A stretch of DNA of 64,000 bases, from positions 1,722,936 to 1,786,935 of the forward strand of contig NZ_CM001514.1 of assembly GCF_000263715.2 (NCBI RefSeq), read 5' to 3'. Position numbers and translations under genes: made by a program. Origin of the DNA: Pseudomonas synxantha BG33R (GTDB lineage: Bacteria > Pseudomonadota > Gammaproteobacteria > Pseudomonadales > Pseudomonadaceae). Position 1 is the stretch's first letter. Every line of letters begins with the position of its first letter. The notes under the pieces are model-generated. The model saw only the letters and a list, made by a program, of their open reading frames with translations. It searched no databases and was not told the origin of the DNA. Positions 45,182 to 56,300 of the stretch are shown one piece after another.

Positions 45182-45652
45182 TCAGAAGGGTTTAGTGGGC
45201 AGGTATTTGCCGTCCAGAGTGATGACCGCACGGGAGCCGCCGTCCGGGTCTTCGACTTTCTTGATGTCCAGCTTGAAGTTGATGGCGCTGATGATGCCGT
45301 CGCCGAATTGCTCATGCACCAAGGCCTTCAAGGTAGAGCCGTAGACCTGCAGCATTTCGTAGAAGCGGTACATCGTCGGATCGGTCGGCACACCGCTGGG
45401 GAAACTGCCGCGCAGTGGGACGCTTTGCAGCAGGCGGCTGGCGTCCTGGTCGAGGCCGAGTTTGTCGCACACGATGTCGGCCGCCTCCTTGGGCAGTGGG
45501 TGCTGGCCGAGCAGGGCGGCGGTGACGAACGCCAGGCTCAGGCCGGTGCCATCGGTGAGGTCCTGCCATGACAGATTCTTGCGTGCCTTGAGGTCGATAA
45601 CGGTATCGGCCAGGGCCAGGCGTGGGGTTTGGGCGAATTGGGATTGCAACAT
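45182..45652 (-). CDS. cynS: Cyanase CynS
   Basis: A 156-residue cyanate lyase that converts cyanate and bicarbonate to ammonia and CO2 (as a decamer). The catalytic residues are all present at the E. coli numbers: R96 and E99 in MYRFYEML, S122 in ISAINF. Lies 27 bp after cynT; the pair recycles bicarbonate. Confidence 0.97.
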   Translation of the reverse strand: MLQSQFAQTPRLALADTVIDLKARKNLSWQDLTDGTGLSLAFVTAALLGQHPLPKEAADIVCDKLGLDQDASRLLQSVPLRGSFPSGVPTDPTMYRFYEMLQVYGSTLKALVHEQFGDGIISAINFKLDIKKVEDPDGGSRAVITLDGKYLPTKPF

Positions 45653-45679
45653 GGTGATGTCCTCTTGGGTGGTTAAGGT

Positions 45680-46321
45680 TCAGGCAGCGTGGGCGCGGGT
45701 GGTTGGATGGTCGAGCAGGGAGACGAAGCGTCCGGTGCGACCGTCCAGCGCGTCGATGCCACCGGTTTCGATGTCATACACCCAGCCGTGCAGGTTCATC
45801 CGGCCTTGTTCCAGGGCCAGCGCAACGCTGGGGTGAGTCTTGAGATTAGCCAGTTGGGCGACCACGTTTTCACGCACCAATGAATCCAGGCGCGCAGCGT
45901 CCGAGACATGCGTACGGGATGCATTGATCACCTTGGCTGACTCGGCATGACGCAACCAGTTGGCCACGGCCGGCAGATGGTCCAGGCACTTGCAGGTGGA
46001 AATGGCAGTCATGGCGCCGCAGTCCGAATGCCCGCAAATCACAATGTCGCTGACCCCGAGTACCGCCACCGCATATTCGACCGTGGCCGATACACCACCC
46101 GGCTCGGGGCCGTAGGACGGCACGATATTGCCGGCATTGCGGATCACGAACAGATCGCCGGGTTCCTGCTGGGTCAGAAGCTCCGGCACGACACGGCTGT
46201 CGGAGCAGGACACGAACAAGGTGCCGGGGTTCTGTGTGGTCGCCAGGTGCTTGAACAAGTCGCTGCGTTGGGAAAAGGCTTCACGTTGGAATTTGCGGAA
46301 GCCATCGATGAGATGCTGCAT
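45680..46321 (-). CDS. cynT: Beta-carbonic anhydrase CynT
   Basis: A 213-residue zinc enzyme. Ligands C39 and D41 (SCSDSR) and H98, C101 (GHSDCGAM) are intact. It regenerates bicarbonate used by CynS. ATG 46321 ([16 protein letters not shown]) is the family start. Divergent from cynR. Confidence 0.95.
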   Translation of the reverse strand: MQHLIDGFRKFQREAFSQRSDLFKHLATTQNPGTLFVSCSDSRVVPELLTQQEPGDLFVIRNAGNIVPSYGPEPGGVSATVEYAVAVLGVSDIVICGHSDCGAMTAISTCKCLDHLPAVANWLRHAESAKVINASRTHVSDAARLDSLVRENVVAQLANLKTHPSVALALEQGRMNLHGWVYDIETGGIDALDGRTGRFVSLLDHPTTRAHAA

Positions 46322-46400
46322 GGTGGTTCTCCTTGCGTCGCTGATGGGGCAAGGATGGAAGTTTTCGGCTATAGCGTCCAAGACCGGTTTATGATGCTGT

Positions 46401-46419
46401 CTATAAGTCATGCCTATAG
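46401..46419. promoter_or_regulatory. Candidate CynR operator
   Basis: CTATA-N9-TATAG, an inverted repeat in the 112 bp between divergent cynT and cynR, with the T-N11-A core expected of LysR-type sites. Confidence 0.5.
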
Positions 46420-46433
46420 CTGGAGCGCTGTCG

Positions 46434-47300
46434 ATGCTGCTGCGTCATATCCGTTACTTGCTCGCCGTTGCCGAGCATCGCAACTTCACCCGCGCCGCCG
46501 AAGCGCTGCATGTATCGCAGCCGACCCTCTCACAACAGATTAAACAGCTGGAAGAAAGCCTCGGCGCGCCGCTGCTCGACCGCTCCGGGCGCAGTATCAG
46601 CCTGACCGATGCGGGGCAAGCCTATGTGCGCTTTGCGCGGCTGGCGTTGCAGGATCTGCAGGCCGGCAGCCGCGCCATACACGATGTGCAGGACCTCAGC
46701 CGCGGGCATTTGCGCCTGGCCATGACGCCGACCTTCACCGCCTACCTGATCGGCCCGTTGCTGGCGCGATTCAATACGCTGTACCCGGGCATCACCCTCA
46801 GCGTCGAGGAGTTGACCCAGGACCGTATCGAAGCTGCACTGGGCGAGGACCTGCTGGATATCGGTATCGGATTTACCGGCGAACATGGGCCGGACATTGA
46901 GTGCGAGGGGCTGTTTGTCGAACAACTGAGCGTAGTGGTCAGTGCCAGCCATCCCCAATTGAGCCGACTCGTTTGGCTTGAACAACCCCTGGTGCTGCTG
47001 AACACGAGCTTCGCTACCCGCCGCCATATCGATGACTACTGCCGCGGGCAAGGTGTGAAACCATTTATCGCCATGGAAGACAACTCCATCAGCGCAATCA
47101 TCGAAATCGTCCGCAACACGTCACTGGCAACCGTCCTGCCCCAAGCACTGGCCGAGGCGCAGACGGGGCTGCACGCCGTGACCATCGACCCACCGCTGCC
47201 GCAGCGTACTGCCGCACTATTGAGCCGCAAGGGCGCCTATCGCAGCGCCGCGTGCAGGGCGTTCGTCGAGCTGATGTGGGAGGGGGCTTGCTCCCGATAG
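46434..47300 (+). CDS. cynR: LysR regulator CynR
   Basis: A 288-residue LysR protein, [40 protein letters not shown], the CynR/CatR-like opening, divergent from cynT-cynS. Its last eight codons and TAG stop (MWEGACSR) are encoded by the left arm of a REPIN, so the natural C-terminus may have been altered by the repeat. ATG 46434 preferred over one eight codons upstream. Confidence 0.9.
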   Translation: MLLRHIRYLLAVAEHRNFTRAAEALHVSQPTLSQQIKQLEESLGAPLLDRSGRSISLTDAGQAYVRFARLALQDLQAGSRAIHDVQDLSRGHLRLAMTPTFTAYLIGPLLARFNTLYPGITLSVEELTQDRIEAALGEDLLDIGIGFTGEHGPDIECEGLFVEQLSVVVSASHPQLSRLVWLEQPLVLLNTSFATRRHIDDYCRGQGVKPFIAMEDNSISAIIEIVRNTSLATVLPQALAEAQTGLHAVTIDPPLPQRTAALLSRKGAYRSAACRAFVELMWEGACSR

Positions 47301-47364
47301 CGGAGTGTCAGTTAACAGTTTTTTGGCTGATCCACCTATATCGGGAGCAAGCCCCTTCCCACAT
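47275..47364. repeat. REPIN
   Basis: Arm TGTGGGAGGGGGCTTGCTCCCGATA (first 20 bases at 47275-47294) and the inverted arm at 47339-47364, about 40 bp apart. Overlaps the 3' end of cynR. Confidence 0.9.
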
Positions 47365-47405
47365 TTGGATCTCGGTGTGCCAGACAGGCCGTCATGGCAG
47401 AAAAT

Positions 47406-48179
47406 TCAAGGCGCAGCCAACCACTGGCTGACAATCCCCGCATACCCCCCGGTCGCCACGCTCAAGTGCAACCACTGATCCACATAACTCTTCCAGGCCA
47501 CATCATCGCGAGGCAGCAGGAAGGCTTTTTCACTGTATTGCATCGGCCGCTCAGGATTGACCGCACACAACCCAGGCTTGAGCTTCTGCTGATACCGCGC
47601 CTCGCTGGCATCGGTAATCATCACATCGGCCTTGCCCGCCAGCAGCTCATCAAAAATCGTTACATTGTCATGCAGGCGAATCTGCGTCTGGCCCAGGTGG
47701 GCACGGGCAAACACTTCATTGGTGCCACCTGCCGGCTCGATCACCCGCACCTGTGGCTGGTTGATCTGCTCAACCGTTTGGTAGCGCTGCACATCGGCGC
47801 AGCGCACCAGTGGGATCTTGCCGTCAACCCCCAGCGATTGGCTGAAGAACGCCTTTTTCTGCCGCTCCAGCGACACCGAAATCCCGCCCACGGCGATGTC
47901 GCACCGTTGGGCGAGGAAGTCCGGCATCAGGGTTTTCCACGTGGTGGGCACCCACTTGATCGTGGCGTTGAGGCTCTTGGCCAGGGACTCGGCCATGGTG
48001 ATGTCGATACCTTCATAACGGCCATCGGCGCGCAATGAGGTGTAGGGCTTGTAGTCGCCCGTTGTGCAAACGGTCAGGGTGCCGCGCTGGATCACCTCGT
48101 CAAGACGTGACGGAACAGTGTCGGCCTGGGCGATGTTGGCCAGGCTTGCCAGCACACAGAGGGCCAGAGGAGCTTTCAT
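47406..48179 (-). CDS. PheC-like periplasmic binding-fold protein
   Basis: A 257-residue exported protein (signal peptide ~1-19) with a periplasmic-binding fold. VCTTGDYKPYTSLRADG, FLAQRCDIAVGGISVSLERQKKAFFS, PAGGTNEVFARAHL and DNVTIF...GKADVMITDA closely follow cyclohexadienyl dehydratase PheC, which makes phenylalanine from arogenate or prephenate-like precursors in the periplasm. It could be a dehydratase or an amino-acid binding protein; sequence favours the PheC group. Divergent from the polyamine ligase gene. Confidence 0.8.
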   Translation of the reverse strand: MKAPLALCVLASLANIAQADTVPSRLDEVIQRGTLTVCTTGDYKPYTSLRADGRYEGIDITMAESLAKSLNATIKWVPTTWKTLMPDFLAQRCDIAVGGISVSLERQKKAFFSQSLGVDGKIPLVRCADVQRYQTVEQINQPQVRVIEPAGGTNEVFARAHLGQTQIRLHDNVTIFDELLAGKADVMITDASEARYQQKLKPGLCAVNPERPMQYSEKAFLLPRDDVAWKSYVDQWLHLSVATGGYAGIVSQWLAAP

Positions 48180-48527
48180 GGGGGCGAGTCCTTGGGGCAC
48201 GGTCGGGGCGCCCATTATTTCCAGCGCCGGGCAGGGTGGCAAGGTGAGGAATGTTTAGCCAAACTGCACCCAAACTCCATCAAGCCTGAATTTAACCGCC
48301 TATCCAGGCGTGTGACGCTCGGGGTTCTCTATTTCTGTGATCCGCGCATGGACGGTTGCCCCGACACTCACGCCGCGACACTGCCTTCTGCACTTGCGTT
48401 CTGGGCCCTGTTCCATTGTCGACACGCGCGCCCGCCAGACACCTCTCTTCTACGTTGATCCACCCCCACGGATGACGCGCACCTGTGCGCATCTGCGCCT
48501 GCCTGACCCAAACGTATGAGAATTGCC
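48180..48527. other. Intergenic region, no gene seen
   Basis: About 348 bp between the divergent PheC-like and glutamine-synthetase-like genes. No convincing frame, terminator or palindrome; presumably promoters for both directions. Confidence 0.5.
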
Positions 48528-49898
48528 ATGAGTGTCTTTGCCCGCCTGCACGAAGCCCGAACCTTCCTTGAGCAGAACCCCGACATCGAGATGTTCGAGC
48601 TGTTTATCCTCGACAACAACGGCGTCCCCCGCGGCAAGCTGCTGCACCGCGACGAACTGCTGGCGGTGTACGAAACCGGCCGGCCACTGCCCAGCACCAT
48701 TCTCGGCCTGACCATCAATGGCGATGACGTAGAAAACTCAGGGCTGGTGTGGGAAGTCGGCGATATCGACTGCCGCGCCTACCCGATCAGTGGCAGTTTG
48801 CAGCGTATGCCCTGGCGTTTGATTCCTACCGCAGCGGTGCAAGTCAGCATGCACCCCACACAAGGCTTGCCCGCCACCGTGGCCGACCCTCGGCATTTGC
48901 TCGCCAAGGTCATCGATGCACTCAAGGCCGATGGCTATTACCCGGTGATGGCGGCAGAGCTGGAGTTCTACCTGCTCGACCAGAAGCCCGACGGCAACGG
49001 TCGTCCGCAACCGGCGCGGGATATGGACGGCAATCGCCCGCGCTCGACCCAGGTGTATGGCCTGCGCGAACTGGAGCAGATCGAGCCGTTTCTCGCCGAC
49101 CTTTATAGCGCCTGCAAGCTGCAAGGTATCCCGGCGCGCACGGCCATCTCCGAGTACGCCCCGGGCCAGGTGGAAATCACCCTTGAACATCGCACTGATG
49201 CTTTACAGGCGATGGACGAAGCGGTGCGCTACAAACGCCTGGTCAAGGGCGTGGCCCACAAGCATGGGATGGCCGCATGTTTCATGGCCAAGCCGTTCGA
49301 CGACCTGGCCGGCACCGGCATGCATATGCACGTCAGCCTGGCCGATGCCCAGGGCAATAACCTGTTCGCCAGCGAGGCGGCTGATGGCACGCCACTGCTG
49401 CGCCAGGCGGTGGGCGGGATGCTGAGTACGTTGCTCGATTCGCTGCTGATGTTCTGCCCCAACGCCAACTCCTATCGGCGTTTCCAAACCAACAGCTATG
49501 CACCCCTGGCTGCCACCTGGGGCGTGGACAACCGCACCGTCAGCCTGCGCGTGCCCGGTGGCCCGGCCAGTTCCCGGCATATCGAGCACCGCATCTGCGG
49601 CGCCGATGCCAACCCTTATCTGGCGGCCGCCGCGATCCTGGCCGGCATCCATCGCGGCATTCGCGAGCAACGCGACCCTGGCGCCCCGGTGGAAGGAAAC
49701 GGTTATGCCCAGGCCAAGGAGCTGTTGCCCACTGACTGGCTGACCACCCTGCGTGCGCTTGAGGCTTCGCGATGGGCAAAGGATGCGTTTGGCAGTGAAT
49801 TCCTTGGTGTTTACCTGGCAGTCAAACGTGCCGAATATCGCCAGTTCATGGGCGAGGTCGGTGAGCAGGATTGGCGCTGGTACCTGCATCAGGCGTGA
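48528..49898 (+). CDS. Gamma-glutamylpolyamine synthetase-like ligase (PuuA/SpuB type)
   Basis: A 456-residue member of the glutamine synthetase family. Seen: EMFELFILDNNGVPRGK start region, EYAPGQVEITLEH, the metal/ATP block GTGMHMHVSL, CPNANSYRRF and EHRICGADANPYL. In Pseudomonas and E. coli these join glutamate to putrescine or other polyamines as the first step of polyamine breakdown. A second in-frame ATG four codons upstream is less likely. Confidence 0.87.
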   Translation: MSVFARLHEARTFLEQNPDIEMFELFILDNNGVPRGKLLHRDELLAVYETGRPLPSTILGLTINGDDVENSGLVWEVGDIDCRAYPISGSLQRMPWRLIPTAAVQVSMHPTQGLPATVADPRHLLAKVIDALKADGYYPVMAAELEFYLLDQKPDGNGRPQPARDMDGNRPRSTQVYGLRELEQIEPFLADLYSACKLQGIPARTAISEYAPGQVEITLEHRTDALQAMDEAVRYKRLVKGVAHKHGMAACFMAKPFDDLAGTGMHMHVSLADAQGNNLFASEAADGTPLLRQAVGGMLSTLLDSLLMFCPNANSYRRFQTNSYAPLAATWGVDNRTVSLRVPGGPASSRHIEHRICGADANPYLAAAAILAGIHRGIREQRDPGAPVEGNGYAQAKELLPTDWLTTLRALEASRWAKDAFGSEFLGVYLAVKRAEYRQFMGEVGEQDWRWYLHQA

Positions 49899-49997
49899 CG
49901 GAGTTTACGGTGGCGGCTTTCGACCTTTTTTTCACGTTGCAGTGGTTAAGCTGGGAATCAAGGTCGTTCACTACCGTTTTACCCACATGAGCCCGTG

Positions 49998-50597
49998 ATG
50001 TCGCCACAACCTCCATCCCCCATCGAGACTGAATTCACCGAGCGCTGTGACCGTGAGCATGCCAGGGTCTGTGGTGATCCGCGTCCGCCAAGGCTGTTGC
50101 AGCGCTTGGCCGCGTGGCGGGATGCGCGGCTGGTTCGCCATGCGCTGAAGGTCGCGGGTGAGCCAGGGCTTATCCTTGACCTGGCCTGTGGTTCGGGGCG
50201 CTTCTGGCCGGTGCTGGCCGAGCACGTCAACCGGGTGATCCTCGCCTCTGACAACTCCCAGGCCATGCTCGACCACGCGCGTACCCATCACCCGGGCACG
50301 TTGCTCAAACGTGTCAAAACTTTCCAGGGCTCGGCGTTTTCGATTGGCCTTTCGGCGAATGCGGTGGACTGCATTTTCTGCCTGGAGTTGTTTCGTCATG
50401 TGCCCAGCAGCGATGTGCGATTAATGTTGTTGCGTGAGTTTCACCGCGTCAGCCGCGACACGGTGATTGTTTCCGTAAGCGCGGGTACACCGGTAGAGGA
50501 TGAGTTTCGTCAGGCGGGCTTCAAGGTTCTGAATTACCAGGAGTTCCTGCCGGGCTCCAAACTGTGGTGTGTGTACGTGCTGCGTAAGAGAGGATAA
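49998..50597 (+). CDS. Class I SAM-dependent methyltransferase
   Basis: A 199-residue protein with the SAM motif ILDLACGSGRFWPVL (~res 58-72), a later ILASDNSQAMLD acidic loop and IFCLELFRHVP. Substrate unknown. ATG 49998 is one codon after an in-frame GTG. It lies 99 bp after the ligase gene and 122 bp before rnd. Confidence 0.8.
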   Translation: MSPQPPSPIETEFTERCDREHARVCGDPRPPRLLQRLAAWRDARLVRHALKVAGEPGLILDLACGSGRFWPVLAEHVNRVILASDNSQAMLDHARTHHPGTLLKRVKTFQGSAFSIGLSANAVDCIFCLELFRHVPSSDVRLMLLREFHRVSRDTVIVSVSAGTPVEDEFRQAGFKVLNYQEFLPGSKLWCVYVLRKRG

Positions 50598-50719
50598 CTC
50601 CCATTTGTCGGACTATTCTTCATCTCCTGTCGGAGTTTTCATGATGGTGTGTGCACTGCGGATGCTCGCAAGCCCCTTTCGCGATATATACTGCGCGCCA
50701 TTCTTCAAGGGAGAGCCGT

Positions 50720-51853
50720 GTGGCCATCGATATTCACTGGATCTGCGACAACGATAGCCTCGGCCAGCATTGCGCCCAATGGCAGCAGTTGCCATTCGTC
50801 GCCCTCGACACCGAATTCATGCGGGTCGACACCTTTTACCCTATTGCCGGGCTGATCCAGATCGGTGATGGCGCGCGCGCTTACCTGATCGACCCCCTGA
50901 CCATCGACAACTGGCAACCCTTGGCCGCTTTGCTGGAGAACCCAGCGGTGATCAAGGTGGTGCACGCCTGCAGCGAAGACCTGGAAGTGCTGTTGCGCCT
51001 GACTGGCAGCCTGCCGGCGCCGTTGTTCGACACCCAGTTGGCCGCGGCTTACCTCAACCTCGGCTTTTCCATGGGTTATTCGCGCCTGGTGCAAGCGGTG
51101 CTGGATATCGAGCTGCCCAAGGGCGAAACCCGCTCGGACTGGCTGCAGCGGCCATTGTCCGAGACGCAGGTCAGTTACGCCGCCGAAGACGCGGTGCACC
51201 TGGCCGAGGTCTATATTCGCCTGCGCCCGCAGCTATCGGATGACAAGTACGCCTGGGTCCTGGAAGACGGTGCCGAACTGGTCGCCAACCTGCGCCGCGA
51301 AATCGACCCTTTCGAGGTGTACCGCGACGCCAAGCTGGCGTGGAAACTGTCCCGTGCCCAACTTGCCGTGCTGCGTGAATTGTGCGCCTGGCGCGAGCAG
51401 CAGGCCCGCGCCCGTGACCTGCCGCGCAACCGCATCATCCGCGAGCATTCGCTCTGGCCGTTGGCCAAATCCCAGCCGGACAACCTGGCAGCGCTGGGCA
51501 AGATCGAAGACATGCACCCGCGTACCGTGCGTCAGGACGGCCAGTTCCTGCTGGACCTCATCAAACGTGCCGGTAGCGTGCCGATGGACCAATGGCCTCC
51601 CGCCGTGGCCGAACCGTTGCCGGTGGATGCCGCCGCGCTGATCAAGCAACTGCGCGCCCTGGGCCAGACGTTCGCCGAGCGCCTGGAGATGGCGCCGGAA
51701 CTGATGCTGCGCAAGAAAACCCTCGAAGCCCTGGTCAAAAGTGGCTACCCCGATGGGCCTTACCAATTGCCAGACTCGCTGCGTGGCTGGCGCCGCGAGT
51801 TGATGGGCCAGGCGCTGCTCGACAGCCTGGCCAATGCCGGAGAACAGCCTTGA
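50720..51853 (+). CDS. rnd: Ribonuclease D
   Basis: A 377-residue 3'-5' exoribonuclease for tRNA and stable RNA ends. The DEDDy site is visible: D30 and E32 (LDTEF), D in HACSEDLEV, and Y/D in YAAEDAVHL; the HRDC domain follows ([23 protein letters not shown]). The GTG at 50720 gives the family length and follows GGGAGAG. Its TGA overlaps the ycgL start. Confidence 0.95.
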   Translation: MAIDIHWICDNDSLGQHCAQWQQLPFVALDTEFMRVDTFYPIAGLIQIGDGARAYLIDPLTIDNWQPLAALLENPAVIKVVHACSEDLEVLLRLTGSLPAPLFDTQLAAAYLNLGFSMGYSRLVQAVLDIELPKGETRSDWLQRPLSETQVSYAAEDAVHLAEVYIRLRPQLSDDKYAWVLEDGAELVANLRREIDPFEVYRDAKLAWKLSRAQLAVLRELCAWREQQARARDLPRNRIIREHSLWPLAKSQPDNLAALGKIEDMHPRTVRQDGQFLLDLIKRAGSVPMDQWPPAVAEPLPVDAAALIKQLRALGQTFAERLEMAPELMLRKKTLEALVKSGYPDGPYQLPDSLRGWRRELMGQALLDSLANAGEQP

Positions 51854-52143
51854 AACGTATTTGTTCCATCTACCGCAGCAAGAAAAAAGACGGCATGTAC
51901 CTCTACGTGCTCAAAAGCGATGCCCTCGAGCGCGTGCCCGAGCCGTTGATGGACGCCTTCGGCAAGGCGCATCACGCGTTTGACATGGTGCTGACGCCGG
52001 AGCGCAAGCTGTCGCGCGAAGACATCACCGTGGTGCTGGAAAACCTCGACAAACAGGGCTACCACCTGCAAATGCCGCCGGCCGAAGACGAGTACATCGA
52101 GCACTTGCCCGAAGAGTTGCTGCGCCGCAACGACCCGATGTGA
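51850..52143 (+). CDS. ycgL: YcgL domain protein
   Basis: A 97-residue cytoplasmic protein of the YcgL family ([20 protein letters not shown], then [12 protein letters not shown]). Starts at a TTG that overlaps the rnd stop codon by 4 bp, so it is coupled to rnd, the usual Pseudomonas order. Function unknown. Confidence 0.88.
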   Translation: MKRICSIYRSKKKDGMYLYVLKSDALERVPEPLMDAFGKAHHAFDMVLTPERKLSREDITVVLENLDKQGYHLQMPPAEDEYIEHLPEELLRRNDPM

Positions 52144-52152
52144 TCGATCAGT

Positions 52153-52175
52153 GCCTGTGTCAGGGCACAGGCTTT
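52153..52175 (+). terminator. Likely terminator after ycgL
   Basis: GCCTGTG, loop TCAGGG, CACAGGC, TTT. Short T-run makes it a moderate candidate. Confidence 0.6.
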
Positions 52176-52251
52176 AAATGGAATCGTATTAGACGACGGT
52201 GGCCGTAAGGATGCGTGCGTCCGTCTGCATTGTTTTTGAAAGGTTTGAACC

Positions 52252-53184
52252 ATGCGTGTTCTGATTGCTGAACAGGATCACCCGCTCTACACCCAACTGC
52301 TCAAGGAGGCCGCCCCGGACCTTGACGTGCTGACCAGCGGTGACTCGGCCGAACTCTCGCGCCTGGCCGCCGATTGCCCGGTGTGGCTGGGCCAGCCCGA
52401 TCTGCTGGCGACGCTGCTGCGCCAGGGCCATCACCCGCAGTGGTTGCAATCGACCTGGGCCGGTATCACGCCGCTGCTGGCCGATGGCTTGCCCCGCGAC
52501 TATCGCCTGACCCGTGCGGTTGGCATCTTCGGCCAGGTCATGGCCGAGTTTGTCCTCACCTATATGCTAGGCCATGAGCGCGAAGTGCTGGCGCGGCTGG
52601 TTAGCCAGGTCGAGCGAAAATGGGACAACCGCATGGGTCAGAGCCTGGCGGGGCGCACGGCGCTGATTGTCGGCACGGGTGATATTGGCAAAAGCGTGGC
52701 TGATTTCCTGGTGCCCTTTGGCGTCAAGCTGTACGGCATCGCCAGTACGGCGCGGGAACAGGCACCCTTTATCGAAGTGGCCGGGCTCGATCAGTTGGGC
52801 CGCTTGGTGGGCGAGGTCGATTACGTGATCAACCTGCTGCCCAATACCCCGGACACCCATGACGTGTACAACGCGGCGTTGTTCAAGCAATTCAAGTCGA
52901 CGGCGTTGTTTATCAACGTCGGGCGCGGCGTGGCGGTGGTGGATGCCGACTTGGTCGAGGCCCTGAAAGAAGGGCATCTGGCCGGCGCGGTGATCGACGT
53001 GTGCCGTCAGGAGCCGTTGCCGCAACGCCACCCGTTCTGGACCGCGTGGGGTTTGCTGTTGACCGGTCACAGCTCGGCACCGACCTCGCCGTCGATGATG
53101 GTGGCGTTGTTTGTGCAAAACGTGCGCGCCTACCAGGCCAAGCTAGCGTTGCGCGGGGAAGTGAATTTCGAGCGCGGCTATTGA
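52252..53184 (+). CDS. D-2-hydroxyacid dehydrogenase (GhrA-like)
   Basis: A 310-residue NAD(P)-dependent dehydrogenase. Dinucleotide motif VGTGDIGKSVADFL (~140-153), catalytic Arg in NVGRGVAVVD, Glu in VCRQEPLP, His in TGHSSAP. Family members reduce glyoxylate, hydroxypyruvate or similar 2-oxo acids. Single gene after the rnd-ycgL unit. Confidence 0.88.
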   Translation: MRVLIAEQDHPLYTQLLKEAAPDLDVLTSGDSAELSRLAADCPVWLGQPDLLATLLRQGHHPQWLQSTWAGITPLLADGLPRDYRLTRAVGIFGQVMAEFVLTYMLGHEREVLARLVSQVERKWDNRMGQSLAGRTALIVGTGDIGKSVADFLVPFGVKLYGIASTAREQAPFIEVAGLDQLGRLVGEVDYVINLLPNTPDTHDVYNAALFKQFKSTALFINVGRGVAVVDADLVEALKEGHLAGAVIDVCRQEPLPQRHPFWTAWGLLLTGHSSAPTSPSMMVALFVQNVRAYQAKLALRGEVNFERGY

Positions 53185-53253
53185 CCAGGGCGCCTGGCAA
53201 CCGGGCGTGCTCGTTCACCTATAGTCACTCACATAAAGCCTGACAGTTTATAG

Positions 53254-53281
53254 GGAACCTTCTTCTCTGATTTTCCACCCA
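53254..53281 (+). promoter_or_regulatory. hrp box (HrpL-type sigma factor promoter)
   Basis: GGAACC (53254-53259), exactly 15 nt, CCACCCA (53275-53281). This matches the HrpL consensus GGAACC-N15/16-CCACNNA without mismatch. It is 49 bp before the ATG of the SET protein. HrpL/RspL controls type III secretion genes; no such genes are in the window. Confidence 0.82.
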
Positions 53282-53330
53282 GGGACTTCAGATAGCGCAG
53301 GTAGCGCTTCGTTGACTAAGGACAGCCCCT

Positions 53331-56300
53331 ATGAATACCCTCACTTCGCCGGGGGGTTATACCCGCCCCCTCGCGCATTCCAGCTTGCCCGTTACCCCTG
53401 CTGTCCAACCTCCTGAAGAGGTTGTGCACGCCGTCGATATTCGCGCAATTAAACAGCCTGAATCACTTAATGCTGCGCTCGCAGAGCACTGCAACCGGCG
53501 AACCCTGGCCGATAAGTTGCAGAATATTATCCAGGACTTGAACCGGCAACTCGTTCAAACCCCAGCGCTATCCAGAGCGCAGATGGAGAGTGCGCTGGCA
53601 TCGCAGCTCAAAAACACAACGATGTACGTGTGTGACAACTCTGCCGATCCGGCCGCGCAACCACTGTCTGCCAACCGAGTGGTCAGCCTTGAGTCTTATT
53701 TGTCCAGCAGTGGCACAGAGGTTCCGAAAACCCTGGAGGCGTTGACGAGCCTGCAGGAAATGATTGCCGAACGGGCGAGAGTTCATCCTTTGGGCAACCT
53801 CGGTGGCGGGTTGTCGTGGCCCGTCCAGATGCCCCTTCAAGACCAGAACAGCATCATCACTCTGATGCAAAGCAACAGCAGTGGGTTGCCAGGCTTGCCG
53901 TTGGCGGATAGCGCGAAAGGTGCCCTGGGCTATTTGATCAGCGAAAGCTCGGTGTCTGAAGCGGATCTGAAGGCGCCGGTGCTGGCGATGGAAAAACTGC
54001 TCGGTTCGCCCAAGGCCATGGCGCTGGGGCATGCCATTCGGTCCAGGCTGGACGGCATCCCTGCGGGCGTCGACAGCAGCGATTATGTGTTAACGGCGAT
54101 CCAACTTGGACTTGATCCGGAGTCCCTGGTCACGCCTGCCCGCGACACCGTCGCCGGGTTTGATCTGGCAAGCCGTCAACACTGGGGGCAAACGGCGTCG
54201 GCGGTGATTCAGAGGCTGGCTACACACTTGATTGAAAACGGCCGGGCCACCGCGCAAACCGCCAACCTGTGTGCCTCTCTGCTGTTGGCCAGGATAGCGC
54301 CGCAGTTTCTGATCAAGAATATTCCTGCCAGTGTGACCTACGCCAGCGTGCTCTGGACACACTTGGCGATGGCGGTGGCTAGGATCGAAGCACGCACCCC
54401 TGGCTGTACGCTGGGCATGGAGTATGCCGAGGTTTTGCTGGCTGCTGAGCAGCTTGAGAGCGACGAAGACGTCAGCCAACAGATCGATTATCAGGCATTG
54501 AGGGACTGGGCCGTGGTTAACGATCCCCTCTTCAGTGCTGATCAGACGCCTTCGGCGGATGCAATGGAGCGTGTAAGGGTGGCCTTTAACAGTCACTTGA
54601 GTTCTATAAAAACCACCAGCGCTGTGCTGCAAACGCCGATCCCCAGTCGAAGGGCGGATGCCTTGGTTCTGCTTGAAGAGGCGTTTCCCGGCTTGGACCC
54701 AAGCTTGTTTGAGGTCAAAACTATACAGAAGGCCAGGTTGAAAGAAGGGCGGCCCGGTCTCTATCCCGGTATGCGCTCGATGCTGGATATCGTCATGGAA
54801 GGCACCCCGCTCGGGGCTGAAGATCATTGGATCAGCAATGACAAGCGTCTGCCCATCGATAAAGTTTGCAGCCTTGGCAGGGCGGGGAAATTGAGTGTTG
54901 CCGCGTCGTTCAAGACCGCGTTCGATGCGGCTATCAACACCCATGAAGAAGCCCACCAAGGCTTGGTCCGACACCTGATCTCGGCGTTACCGCTGGAAGA
55001 TCGTCAGAACCTCGAATACGGCGAGTTGGAATTCTTCCATACCAACCAATATACAGTTGCCCCTGATTTATTTAGCCCGCCCATGTTGCGTACCAGAGGC
55101 CACACCCTGGAGATGAAGGCCACCAGGAATGGGCAAACCAATGTCTATCTGATTGACACCCGACGGGGCGTGATCGAAAAAAGGAATTATCGGATACGCC
55201 GCCTCACTGCCCCTTTCACCTCTCACAAGATGGATGAACGGGATGCCGATATCCTTACGAGAACCGCGCCGTTCAAGCCCCACGATGATGTCGGCGCTCG
55301 GCAGTTCAAGGCTGTCTCTGATGAGGCGGTGCTGCCTGACAGCTTCAACTCTGCGCGCAGTCATGCAATCGCCCGCGTATTTGTAAAGGCCCTCGACCTG
55401 AAAAACGATGATCTATTGAATGAGGCCAGGGGAACCACTTCCTATGATCAGGACAGAAGCCGCAACGAGGCGATTGGCGAGTTCTTCCTGAATCTCATCC
55501 CGCTACGCTCGGCCATCGTCAATTTTCGCCAGGGTAACGTCGGGCAAGGCCTCTTTGATCTGGCTCTGGATGTCGTCGGGCTGCTCACCGTGGGGGTCGG
55601 CAAGGCTGCGCAAACAGGCAAGGTACTGGGTAAAGCCTTGTCATCGACACGCCATGCGGCCAAGGCTGCAAGGTTTGTCGGAGCTACCATGGTAGATGCC
55701 CTCAACCCGTTGAGCGGCGTTGGAGATCTGTTGGTGGGCGGTGGTCGGTTGGCGACCAAAGGCGGCAGTTATGTGCGCCGGCAACTCAAGCAGCTCAGGG
55801 GCACGGCGGGTCGTTATGACGTGCTCAAGGCTGCCAGCAAGCAGTACGGAGACGCGGCAACGGGGGCCTTCAACGTGGCAGGCGACAGGGTCAGAGGGGG
55901 GGCTGTGCTGCACAATGGCAAATGGTATGCCTTTGATAGCGACACGATGCGCGCCTATGGGCGCCCGCTCGACAGTTTTACCCCTGATATCCACGCTGTG
56001 GATGGCCTGGCCGGCACCGCATACATCGAATCAGGGGTGGAGCTGAGCAACACCGCATTCAGTCGATATGAGGCCCCCAAGTCGAAAATCGCCGGGCTTG
56101 TACGAAACAGTCAGGGGCTTTACGTGGCTGCCGATGGCCATTTGTCACATATTCGTCATATCGACAGTGATGGGCGGACGGCGGTGTATGAAGTTCGCCA
56201 AGTGACACGTACGCAAGAGGGTGTTGTCCAGGCGCGGATCTATCACAACAATCGGCAAACCGAGTTGCTGGTCCAGCAGGTGCACGGCGATCAATGGCAG

